A stretch of 64,000 bases of DNA from Variovorax sp. dw_308. Its GTDB lineage: Bacteria; Pseudomonadota; Gammaproteobacteria; Burkholderiales; Burkholderiaceae_C. Positions 54,683 to 62,606 of the stretch are shown piece after piece. Both the position numbers and the translations under genes were made by a program. The stretch covers positions 558,001 to 622,000 of the forward strand of contig NZ_JAATOM010000001.1 of NCBI RefSeq assembly GCF_019207085.1, given 5' to 3'. The stretch's first letter is position 1; each line of letters opens with the position of its first letter. The notes beneath the pieces were generated by a model. It searched no databases. It was not told the origin of the DNA and was given only the letters and a program-made list of their open reading frames with translations.

Positions 54683-57367
54683 TCAGCCTGCAAGGGCGCG
54701 GCTGACGACTTCTTGCGTGTCCTTGCTGAGGTCTGGCCGTGCCGCAACACGCGCGATGGCTTCGCGGGCGGCGCTGCGGTAGGGTTCGGCCAGCTTGCTC
54801 CAGCGGTCGAGCGAGCGGGCGAGGCGGGCCGCCACTTGCGGGTTGATCGCATCGAGTTCGATCACGCGGTCGCTCCACCAGACGTAGCCTGCGGCGTCGG
54901 TGCGATGGAAGGCGCCGGGGTTGGCGCTGCAATAGCTGAAGATCACGCTGCGCGCACGGTTCGGGTTCTTGAGCGAGAAGTCCGGGTGCTTCATCAACTG
55001 CTTGACGAGCGGCAGCACGTCGCCGCCGCGGTCGGGCGCGCCGGCCTGCAGCGAGAACCACTTGTCGAGCACAAGTGCCTCGTCCTTGAAGATCGCGTGG
55101 AAGCGCGCCAGCGCCTGTTGCGCCAGCGCATGGCCCGACGACACCAGCGCATAGAGCGCGTTGAAGCGGTCGGTCATGTTGCCCGCGTCCTTGAAGCGCT
55201 GCAGCGTCTTGCCGGGCCACACGGTGTCGCCCGATGCACGCGCCGCCAGGCACAGGTTGTCCAGCGCCAGGCCGGACAGCGCGCGGCGGCCGGCCGACAG
55301 CGGGTCGGGGTGATAGGCGCCGGTGTCATGGTTCTGCTCATAGGCCCATTCCCAGTCACTGAACAGCGCGGTGGCGAGCTGGGCGCGCATCGCCTCATGC
55401 ACGGCATGCACGCGTTGCGGGTCGACCACCTCGAGCTGTTCGGAGATGTAGGTCTCCGACGGCAGCGTGAGCACCAGTTCCTTGAAGGCGGAATCGAGCT
55501 TCGGGTCGCGCAGCACGCCGCGCATGGCCTGGATGTAGGCATCGTCCAGCCCGGCCGCATCCGCCGCCTGCCCGATGATGGCGCCGAGCGCACGGCGCAT
55601 GGCCAGGCGCTGGCCGGCCTCCCAGCGGTTGAACGGATCGGGGTCGTTGGCCAGCAGCGTGAGCAGCTGGGCATCGGTGTACTCGAAGTCGAGCACCACC
55701 GGCGCGCTGAAGCCGCGCAGGATCGACGGCACCGGTTCGCTGTCGATGCTGTTGAAGGTGATGCTCTCGTGCTGCTGCGTGAGCACCAGCGTGTGCGACT
55801 GGACGGTGGCCGCGTCTTCGTCACCCTGAAGGTGCAGCGGCAGCTCGCGGCCGTCCTGCGAGAGCAGGCCGAGCGTCACCGGGATCACGAAGGGTTCCTT
55901 GTGCGCCTGGCCGGGCGTCGGCGCGCAGCCCTGCGTGAAGTCCAGCGTGTAGGTGCGCGCGGCGGCGTCGTAGAGACCGCGTGCAGTGACGCGAGGCGTG
56001 CCGGCCTGCGAATACCAGCGCTTGAACTGCGGCAGCAGGGCGGCCAGCTCGGACTCGGGGTTGGCATCGGCGATGGCCTGCGCGAAGTCGTCGCAGGTCA
56101 CGGCGTCGCCGTCGTGGCGTTCGAAGTACAGCGTGATGCCGCGCTCGAAGCCCTTGCGGCCGACCAGCGTCTGCATCATGCGCACCACCTCGGCACCCTT
56201 CTCGTAGATGGTGACGGTGTAGAAGTTGCTGATCTCGATGTAGCTGTCAGGCCGTACCGGGTGCGCCATCGGGCCGGCGTCCTCGGGGAACTGGGCGGTG
56301 CGCAGCACGCGCACGTCCTCGATGCGCTTGACGGCACGCGCCGAGGCGTCGGCGCACAGGTCCTGGCTGAACTCCTGGTCGCGGAAGACGGTGAGGCCTT
56401 CCTTCAGCGAGAGCTGGAACCAGTCGCGGCAGGTGACGCGGTCGCCCGACCAGTTGTGGAAGTACTCGTGGCCGACGACGCTTTCGATGTTGCTGTAGTC
56501 GGCGTCGGTGGCGGTGGCCTGGTTGGCCAGGACATACTTCGTGTTGAAGATGTTCAGGCCCTTGTTCTCCATCGCGCCCGCGTTGAAGTCGCTGGTGGCG
56601 ACGATCATGAAGCGGTCCAGGTCCAGCGGCAGGCCGAAGCGGGCCTCATCCCACGTCACCGAATGGATCAGCGAGTTCATCGCATGCTCGGTCTTGTCGA
56701 GGTCGCCGGCACGCACATAGACCTGGAGCAGGTGCTCCTTGCCGTTGCGCGCCTTGATGCGCTGCTCGCGTGCGACCAGCTTGCCGGCCACGAGGGCGAA
56801 CAGGTAGCTGGGCTTCTTGAACGGATCGACCCACTTCGCGAAGTGGCGGCCCTCGGGCAGGTCACCCTGGTCGACCAGGTTGCCGTTGGACAGCAGCACG
56901 GGATAGAGCGACTTGTTGGCGCGCAGCGTGACCTGGTAGCTCGCCATCACGTCGGGACGATCGAGGAAGTAGGTGATGCGGCGGAAGCCTTCGGCCTCGC
57001 ACTGGGTGAAGAAGGTGTCCTCGCTCACGAACAGGCCCATGAGCTTGGTGTTCTTGCTCGGGCAGCAGGTGGTGAAGAGTTCCAGTTCGAAGGCGTCGGG
57101 CAGGGTGTCGATCACCAACTGGTCGCCTTCCATGCGGAAGGATGCGCCCTGGCCGTCGACCAGCACGCGCGCCAGGTTGAGTTCGTCGCCGTCCAGGCGC
57201 AGCGCTTGTGCCGGAACGTCCATGTTGCGGCGCATGCGCATGCGGTTGAGCACGCGGGTCTTGGCTGGGTCCAGGTCGAAGGTGAGGTCGACGGTGTCGA
57301 TCCACCACGCCGGTGCGGCGTAGTCCTCGCGACGAACCGCCACGGGTTGTGCATCACGCAGTTGCAT
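54683..57367 (-). CDS. pepN: aminopeptidase N
   Basis: An 894-aa M1 zinc aminopeptidase that removes N-terminal residues from peptides in the cytoplasm. Substrate-anchoring motif GAMEN and zinc motif HEYFH (HExxH, with the third Glu ligand downstream) are present. Length is that of E. coli PepN. The start overlaps the gph stop by 14 bp and has GGAG inside that gene. Confidence 0.97.
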   Translation of the reverse strand: MQLRDAQPVAVRREDYAAPAWWIDTVDLTFDLDPAKTRVLNRMRMRRNMDVPAQALRLDGDELNLARVLVDGQGASFRMEGDQLVIDTLPDAFELELFTTCCPSKNTKLMGLFVSEDTFFTQCEAEGFRRITYFLDRPDVMASYQVTLRANKSLYPVLLSNGNLVDQGDLPEGRHFAKWVDPFKKPSYLFALVAGKLVAREQRIKARNGKEHLLQVYVRAGDLDKTEHAMNSLIHSVTWDEARFGLPLDLDRFMIVATSDFNAGAMENKGLNIFNTKYVLANQATATDADYSNIESVVGHEYFHNWSGDRVTCRDWFQLSLKEGLTVFRDQEFSQDLCADASARAVKRIEDVRVLRTAQFPEDAGPMAHPVRPDSYIEISNFYTVTIYEKGAEVVRMMQTLVGRKGFERGITLYFERHDGDAVTCDDFAQAIADANPESELAALLPQFKRWYSQAGTPRVTARGLYDAAARTYTLDFTQGCAPTPGQAHKEPFVIPVTLGLLSQDGRELPLHLQGDEDAATVQSHTLVLTQQHESITFNSIDSEPVPSILRGFSAPVVLDFEYTDAQLLTLLANDPDPFNRWEAGQRLAMRRALGAIIGQAADAAGLDDAYIQAMRGVLRDPKLDSAFKELVLTLPSETYISEQLEVVDPQRVHAVHEAMRAQLATALFSDWEWAYEQNHDTGAYHPDPLSAGRRALSGLALDNLCLAARASGDTVWPGKTLQRFKDAGNMTDRFNALYALVSSGHALAQQALARFHAIFKDEALVLDKWFSLQAGAPDRGGDVLPLVKQLMKHPDFSLKNPNRARSVIFSYCSANPGAFHRTDAAGYVWWSDRVIELDAINPQVAARLARSLDRWSKLAEPYRSAAREAIARVAARPDLSKDTQEVVSRALAG

Positions 57368-58028
57368 CGAGTGTCTCCAGAAAATTTGATTGAGCGAGTT
57401 CTTCGTAGTCCCTGACCGCCGCCATCACATGCGGGCCGGACAGCTCCTGGGCGGTGTGGGTACTGCAGACGGCCACGGCGCGCATGCCGCCGCGGCGCGC
57501 GGCCTCGATGCCGAAGGGCGCATCCTCGAAGACGATGCAGCGGGCCGGGTCGGCGCCGATGCGGCGCGCGGCCTCCAGGAAGATGGCCGGCGTCGGCTTG
57601 CCGGTCAGCCCTTCGTCGCCACCGACGATGGCCAGCGGCAGCGGGTCCATCTTCAGGCGCGACATCGCGAACTCGATGTTGTGCTTGTCGCCGGCCGTGC
57701 CGACGGCGATCTTCAGGCCGCGTGCGACGGCGGCCTTGGCAAAGGCAGTGAAGCCCGCGACCTCCGTGAAGTTGTCGTGGAACAGATCGCGGTAGATCGT
57801 TTCCTTCTCGTGCACCAGCGCCTCGCATTCGGCGTCGCTCAGCACGCGGTCGTCGAACAGCACGCGCATGCATTCGACGCCGGTGCGGCCGGTGGTGCGC
57901 GCGAGCAGGTCGCTCACGTCGATGTCGAGCTTGTGGTTGCGCGCGAACACCACCCACGACTTCGCATGCCAGGGCATGGAGTCGATCATGGTGCCGTCCA
58001 TGTCGAAGATCAGCGCTTCGACCTTCAT
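57354..58028 (-). CDS. HAD-superfamily hydrolase (beta-PGM/phosphatase-like)
   Basis: A 224-aa HAD phosphatase or phosphomutase. Motif I is FDMDGTMIDS with both catalytic Asp; motif II is in GTAG, motif III a Lys in GKPTP, and motif IV EDAPFGIEAA. The cap domain between about 17 and 80 suits the beta-phosphoglucomutase/phosphoglycolate phosphatase group; the substrate is not certain. ATG overlaps the prfB stop by one base (TGATG). Confidence 0.9.
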   Translation of the reverse strand: MKVEALIFDMDGTMIDSMPWHAKSWVVFARNHKLDIDVSDLLARTTGRTGVECMRVLFDDRVLSDAECEALVHEKETIYRDLFHDNFTEVAGFTAFAKAAVARGLKIAVGTAGDKHNIEFAMSRLKMDPLPLAIVGGDEGLTGKPTPAIFLEAARRIGADPARCIVFEDAPFGIEAARRGGMRAVAVCSTHTAQELSGPHVMAAVRDYEELAQSNFLETLDATA

Positions 58029-59132
58029 CAGACGCCTTGCTTCAGGGAGGCTTCAATGAAGGCGTCGAGGTCGCCGTCCAGCACCTTCTGCGTGGCCGAG
58101 ATCTCGACGTTGGTGCGCAGGTCCTTGATGCGGCTGTTGTCCAGCACGTAGCTGCGGATCTGGTGGCCCCAGCCCACGTCGGTCTTGCTGTCCTCGAGCT
58201 TCTGCTGCTCTTCCTGGCGCTTGCGCAACTCGTGGTCGTACAGGCGCGAGCGCAGGCGCTTCCACGCGACGTCGCGGTTGCTGTGCTGGCTGCGGCCGTC
58301 CTGGCACTGCACCACGATGCCGGTCGGGATGTGCGTCAGGCGCACGGCCGAGTCGGTCTTGTTGATGTGCTGGCCGCCGGCGCCGCTGGCGCGGAAGGTG
58401 TCGGTGCGCACGTCGGATGGGTTGATGTCGATCTCGATCGAGTCGTCGATCTCCGGGTAGACGAAGATGCTGGCGAAGCTGGTGTGACGGCCGCCCGACG
58501 AGTCGAACGGCGACTTGCGCACCAGGCGGTGCACGCCGGTCTCGGTGCGCAGCAGGCCGAAGGCATAGTCGCCCTCGACCTTGATGGTCGCGCCCTTGAT
58601 GCCGGCCGTGTCGCCGGGCGACTCGTCCTCGATGGTGGTCTTGAAACCCTTGCGCTCGGCGTACTTGAGGTACTGGCGCAGCAGCATGCTGGCCCAGTCG
58701 CAAGCCTCGGTGCCGCCGGCGCCGGCCTGGATGTCCACGAACGCGTTGAGCGGGTCGGCCGGGTTGTTGAACATCCGGCGGAATTCGAGCTGCTTGATCA
58801 GCTCTTCGAGCTTGGCGGCGTCGTCCGAGATGGCCTGCAGGCCATTGAGGTCGCCGTCGGCCTTCGACATGTCGTACAGCTCGGTGTTGTCGGCCAGCTC
58901 GCTCGTGAGCTTGCTGATCGTCTCGACCACGTCGTCGAGCGATTTCTTCTCGCGGCCCAGCTCCTGGGCCTTCTTGGGGTCGTTCCAGACCGTCGGGTCT
59001 TCGAGCGATGCGTTGACTGTCCTCAGTCGTTCAGCTTTGGCATCGTAGTCAAAGATACCTCCGGAGATCGACCGTCCGGACGCTCAGGTCCGCGAGGTTG
59101 GTGCCGATCTGGTTGATTTGTTCTGCGTCCAT
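58028..59132 (-). CDS. prfB: peptide chain release factor 2, programmed +1 frameshift
   Basis: RF2, recognising UGA and UAA. It is encoded in two frames: 27 codons from ATG 59132 to CTT at 59052, then a +1 shift past the T at 59051 to read GAC at 59050 and 340 more residues, 367 aa in all. The SPF codon-recognition tripeptide (RKSPFDSS) and GGQ catalytic motif ([10 protein letters not shown]) are intact. First gene of the operon. The in-frame TGA is the normal autoregulatory signal: low RF2 favours the shift. Confidence 0.97.
59048..59062 (-). promoter_or_regulatory. RF2 frameshift element
   Basis: Internal Shine-Dalgarno-like GGAGG (59062-59058), three spacer bases, slippery CTT (59054-59052) and UGA stop followed by C (59051-59048), the canonical arrangement in bacterial prfB genes. 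Confidence 0.95.
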
Positions 59133-59271
59133 GATGTGTCCTGCTTGTGTGTGTTCGGTGGCCCGGCGTGACCGGGAGGCAACCCGGTATTTTCTCACGC
59201 TGGAATACTGTCTGCGGCGAAGGGCACAAGCGAGGGCGCGCGGCGGGCGGGTGCCGCCCGGCCCGGGAGGG

Positions 59272-59859
59272 TCAGAACCGTCTGTTGTACATGAAGGTGA
59301 TGCCCGCAGTGCCCAGGGTGGCCAGCTCGAAGGCATCGTTCGGCGTGACGCGCCAGCCCACGGAGGGGATCAGGCCCGGCGACCAGCCGTTGTGGTTGTA
59401 CGGGACCTTGTCCTTGTACTTGCCCTTGTAGCCGTACAGGATGCCCGCGGTGAGCTTGGCATAGAGCTTCGGCTGATCGAAGAGGTTTTCCCAGATATGG
59501 CCGTAGTAGGCATAGGCCGAAGGCTGGCCGAAGGAGTTGGTGAAAGCGGCAAAGCCCCAGATCTGGCCGTCTTCCCGCAGCCGCGCCAGCCCGACCAGCC
59601 AGACGTTCTTGTGTTCCGGATCGCTGTGGAAGTGATAGCTGTAGGGCGAGAAGGTGAATTCCCACTTGGCGCCGTCCTTCAGTGTCGGGAAGGCCGCGGG
59701 GGCGCTGGGCTGGACCGCGGCGGTAGCGGGACCGGTAGCGGGAGCGGGGTCGGCAGGCGTGGCAACGGAAGCATCCTGCGCCCACGCGGCGGGCGCGACC
59801 AGGCAGCCGAGGGCCAGCGCGACTTTCCCCAGCCTTTTCGATTTCTTGTGCATGAACAT
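59272..59859 (-). CDS. PagP-like outer-membrane beta-barrel protein
   Basis: About 195 aa with a signal peptide (ending AAWAQ) and an Ala/Pro-rich linker, then about 130 residues rich in aromatic amphipathic strands (WEFTFSPYSYHFHSDPEHK, WGFAAFTNSFGQPSAYAY) ending in the OMP-type NRRF. The layout and short motifs resemble the lipid A palmitoyltransferase PagP barrel family, but the assignment is tentative. Start could be 59853. It stands alone, 139 bp upstream of prfB on the same strand. Confidence 0.65.
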   Translation of the reverse strand: MFMHKKSKRLGKVALALGCLVAPAAWAQDASVATPADPAPATGPATAAVQPSAPAAFPTLKDGAKWEFTFSPYSYHFHSDPEHKNVWLVGLARLREDGQIWGFAAFTNSFGQPSAYAYYGHIWENLFDQPKLYAKLTAGILYGYKGKYKDKVPYNHNGWSPGLIPSVGWRVTPNDAFELATLGTAGITFMYNRRF

Positions 59860-59922
59860 CCCGAGTCGTGATTTTCGAAACCCGAGATTGTCGGCCAACC
59901 GGCGGGACCGCCCGCTGCGGGT

Positions 59923-61122
59923 CTACCCCCCCGGGGATTGCAGCGGCAGCACCACGGTGAAGCAGGCGCCCTGGCCGGGTGTGCTCTCGACCAGGATCTC
60001 GCCGCCGTGGGCATGCACGATCTGCCGCGCGATGTAGAGGCCCAGCCCCAGGCCCGGGGCCTGCTTGCGGCTGGATTCGGTGCGTTCGAACTGGCCGAAG
60101 ATGCGCTCCTGGTCGACCACCGCGATGCCCAGGCCGTTGTCGCGCACCTTGATGTGCGCCCGCCCGTCGCTGGCCGCGACCGTCACCGCGACCGGCTTGC
60201 CGGCGCCATAGCGCATCGCGTTGGTGAGCAGGTTGGTCAGCACCTGCTCGATGCGGAATTCGTCCCACGCACCATGAACCGCCAGCGGCGCTCCCAGCGT
60301 GATGACGCAGCCGGCGGCCTCGGCCTGTTGCGCCAGGCTTTCGACGACGCGCCGCGCGAGCGCGGCAGCATCAACGGGCTTGGGCTGGATCGACAGGCTC
60401 CCGCTGCGCAGCCGCGACACGTCGAGCATGTCGTCGATCAGCCGCACCATGTTCTGGATCTGGCGCTGGTCGCGCTCGATCATCGCGGGCAGCCGCTCCG
60501 CCTCGAAGGGAGCGCTGTTGCCGCGCGACAGGTGCAGCTTGCGCACCTGCGTCTCCAGGTAGAGCGTGTTGAGCGGCGTGCGCAACTCGTGCGACACCAT
60601 CGACATGAAGTCGTCGCGCATGCGCACTGCCCGCTCCAGCTCGCATTGCGCGGCCTGCAACTGCTTCACCAGCTGCTCGGTCTGCCGGTGCGAGGCGGCC
60701 AGCGCGTCCATCTCGCGCCTGAGCGCCTTGCGGTGCCGGTAGAGGTCGACGAACACGCTGACCTTGCTCTGCACCACGTGCCCATCCAGCGGCTTCTGCA
60801 GGAAGTCGACCGCGCCGCTTTCATAGCCCTTGAAGGCATAGTTGAGTTCGCTGCCCGCGGCGCTCACGAAGATGATCGGGATGTGCCGCGTGCGCTCGGT
60901 GCCGCGCATCATCTCGGCCAGCTCGAAGCCGTTCATGCCCGGCATCTGCACGTCGAGGATCGCCAGCGCGAACTCGTGCTCCAGCATCAGGGCGAGCGCC
61001 GCATCGGCTGACGACGCCTGGAACACCGTGCGCCCTTCGCCCCGCACCAGGGCGTCGAGCGCCAGCAGGTTCTCAGGCAAGTCGTCGACCAGCAACAGCT
61101 TGCTTTCGTGTTCAAGGGGCAT
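59923..61122 (-). CDS. hybrid histidine kinase, receiver first
   Basis: A 399-aa protein: N-terminal receiver (LLLVDDLPEN, phosphoacceptor in LAILDVQMPG, Lys in DFLQKPLD), coiled-coil linker, HisKA (FMSMVSHELRTPLNT) and HATPase (NLLTNAMRYG, DNGLGIA, GLGLGLYIARQIV). No membrane helix. It overlaps the CheB gene by 11 bp and probably receives phosphate from, or feeds, the large hybrid kinase at the head of the cluster. Confidence 0.93.
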   Translation of the reverse strand: MPLEHESKLLLVDDLPENLLALDALVRGEGRTVFQASSADAALALMLEHEFALAILDVQMPGMNGFELAEMMRGTERTRHIPIIFVSAAGSELNYAFKGYESGAVDFLQKPLDGHVVQSKVSVFVDLYRHRKALRREMDALAASHRQTEQLVKQLQAAQCELERAVRMRDDFMSMVSHELRTPLNTLYLETQVRKLHLSRGNSAPFEAERLPAMIERDQRQIQNMVRLIDDMLDVSRLRSGSLSIQPKPVDAAALARRVVESLAQQAEAAGCVITLGAPLAVHGAWDEFRIEQVLTNLLTNAMRYGAGKPVAVTVAASDGRAHIKVRDNGLGIAVVDQERIFGQFERTESSRKQAPGLGLGLYIARQIVHAHGGEILVESTPGQGACFTVVLPLQSPGG

Positions 61123-61696
61123 GGGCGGAATCCAGTTTCAGGAGCAGGTCGCGCAGTTGGCGCAAGGGAAGGACGTGGTCGGGCCGATGCCGCGCCAGCG
61201 CGGCGCGGGGCATGGCGGGCGCCAGGGCTTCGTCGGGATCCTGCACGGCGGTGAAGCCACCCGCGCGGTGGATCAGTGCGAGGCCGTCGGCGCCGTCTTC
61301 GTTGGCGCCGGTCAGCACGAGGCCGGCGAGTGCAGGGCCATAGGCATCGGCCGCCGAAGCCATCAGCACGTCGATGGAAGGGCGCGACCAGTGCAGCGGC
61401 GGCTCGCAACTCAGCGAGAAGCAGCGGTCGCGCTCGATGGAGAGGTGATAGCCCGGTGCCGCGAAGTAGAGCGTGCGGGGCGCGATGGCCGCCTTGTCAC
61501 GGGCCTCGCGAACGTCGATGGGCACGCGCGGGCGAAACACCTCGGGCAGTCGGCTTTCGTGGGTTTCGGGCAGGTGCAGCACTGCCACGAGCGGGATGCG
61601 CCAGCCGGCGGGCAGGTCGGCCAGCAGCACCATCAATGCGTCGACGCCGCCCGCCGACGCACCGATCACGATGGCTTCGAACATGCGGCCGTTCAT
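61112..61696 (-). CDS. CheB-type methylesterase without receiver domain
   Basis: A 194-aa protein containing only the CheB esterase domain: Ser in GASAGG, His in LHLPETHESRLPEVF and Asp in TGANEDGADG. Classical CheB carries an N-terminal receiver, missing here, so activity is not controlled by its own phosphorylation. GGAG precedes ATG 61696. Its partner CheR lies 58 bp upstream. Confidence 0.9.
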   Translation of the reverse strand: MNGRMFEAIVIGASAGGVDALMVLLADLPAGWRIPLVAVLHLPETHESRLPEVFRPRVPIDVREARDKAAIAPRTLYFAAPGYHLSIERDRCFSLSCEPPLHWSRPSIDVLMASAADAYGPALAGLVLTGANEDGADGLALIHRAGGFTAVQDPDEALAPAMPRAALARHRPDHVLPLRQLRDLLLKLDSAHAP

Positions 61697-61754
61697 GAAG
61701 CGAGCTCCGGGCCTTGCGCTTCGGTGCGGGCAGTTCCGGACGACAAGGCCTGGC

Positions 61755-62606
61755 TCATTGCGCCTTCCTGTAGATCCGCTCGAGCGGCGAGAGCGCACGG
61801 AAGCGTTCGGCGTACGCCGAGAAATCGATGCTTTCCTTGCTGCCGAGGCCAAGGAAGCCGCGATGGCAAAGCGACTCGTGGAACAGCCCGAGCGCCCGGT
61901 CCTGCAACTGCCGGTTGAAGTAGATGAGCACGTTGCGGCAGGACACCAGTTGCGTCTCCGCGAACACGCTGTCGGTGGCCAGGCTGTGGTCGGCAAAGAT
62001 CACGTTGGCGCGCAGGCTGGGGTCGAAGCGGGCCGCGTCGTAGGCCGCGGTGTAGTAGTCGGAGAAGGCGCGCTGGCCGCCGGCGCGCTGGTAGTTGGCC
62101 GTGAAGCCGCGCACCGCGTCGAGCCCGAAGATACCCTGGCGCGCCTTGTCGAGCGAGGCGGGGTTGATGTCGGTGGCGTAGATCAGCGCGCGTTCCAGCA
62201 GGCCTTCCTCGCGCAGCAGGATGGCCAGCGAATAGACCTCTTCGCCGGTGCTGCACCCGGCCACCCAGACCTTGATCGACGGATAGGTGTGCAGCACCGG
62301 CACCACCTGCCGGCGCAGCGCCAGGAAGTAGGCCGGGTCGCGGAACATCTCGCTCACGGGGATCGTGAGGAACTGCAGCAGTCGCGCGAACAGGGCCGGG
62401 TCGCGCAGCACCTTCTCCTGCAGCGCTGAGATGGTCGGCAGGTCGAGCTGGTCCAGCGCGTACAACACGCGGCGCTTCTGCGAGGCGCCGGTGTAGTCCC
62501 GGAAGTCGTGGTTGTACTTGAGGTAGATCGCCTCCATCAACAGCCGCAGCTCGATGGCGGTGTTGTCGGGCGGCTGCGCCTTCGGGGACGCTGCGGACTG
62601 GTTCAC
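61755..62606 (-). CDS. CheR-type protein-glutamate methyltransferase
   Basis: A 283-aa SAM-dependent methyltransferase of the CheR family: N-terminal helical domain (LYALDQLDLPTISALQ) and SAM-binding VWVAGCSTGEEVYSLAI, then ATDINPASLDKAR. GTG 62606 overlaps the upstream kinase stop (GTGA) and follows GGAG. No methyl-accepting receptor is seen in the window, so the substrate is unknown. Confidence 0.92.
   Translation of the reverse strand: MNQSAASPKAQPPDNTAIELRLLMEAIYLKYNHDFRDYTGASQKRRVLYALDQLDLPTISALQEKVLRDPALFARLLQFLTIPVSEMFRDPAYFLALRRQVVPVLHTYPSIKVWVAGCSTGEEVYSLAILLREEGLLERALIYATDINPASLDKARQGIFGLDAVRGFTANYQRAGGQRAFSDYYTAAYDAARFDPSLRANVIFADHSLATDSVFAETQLVSCRNVLIYFNRQLQDRALGLFHESLCHRGFLGLGSKESIDFSAYAERFRALSPLERIYRKAQ

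Noticed and set aside
59049..59132. In-frame stop in prfB as a mutation or sequencing error
   Set aside because: The stop sits in the canonical GGAGG-TAT-CTT-TGA-C frameshift context.
59244..59260. CGGGCGG-GTG-CCGCCCG hairpin as terminator of the PagP-like gene
   Set aside because: The hairpin is perfect but no T-run follows on the minus strand, so terminator function is not supported.
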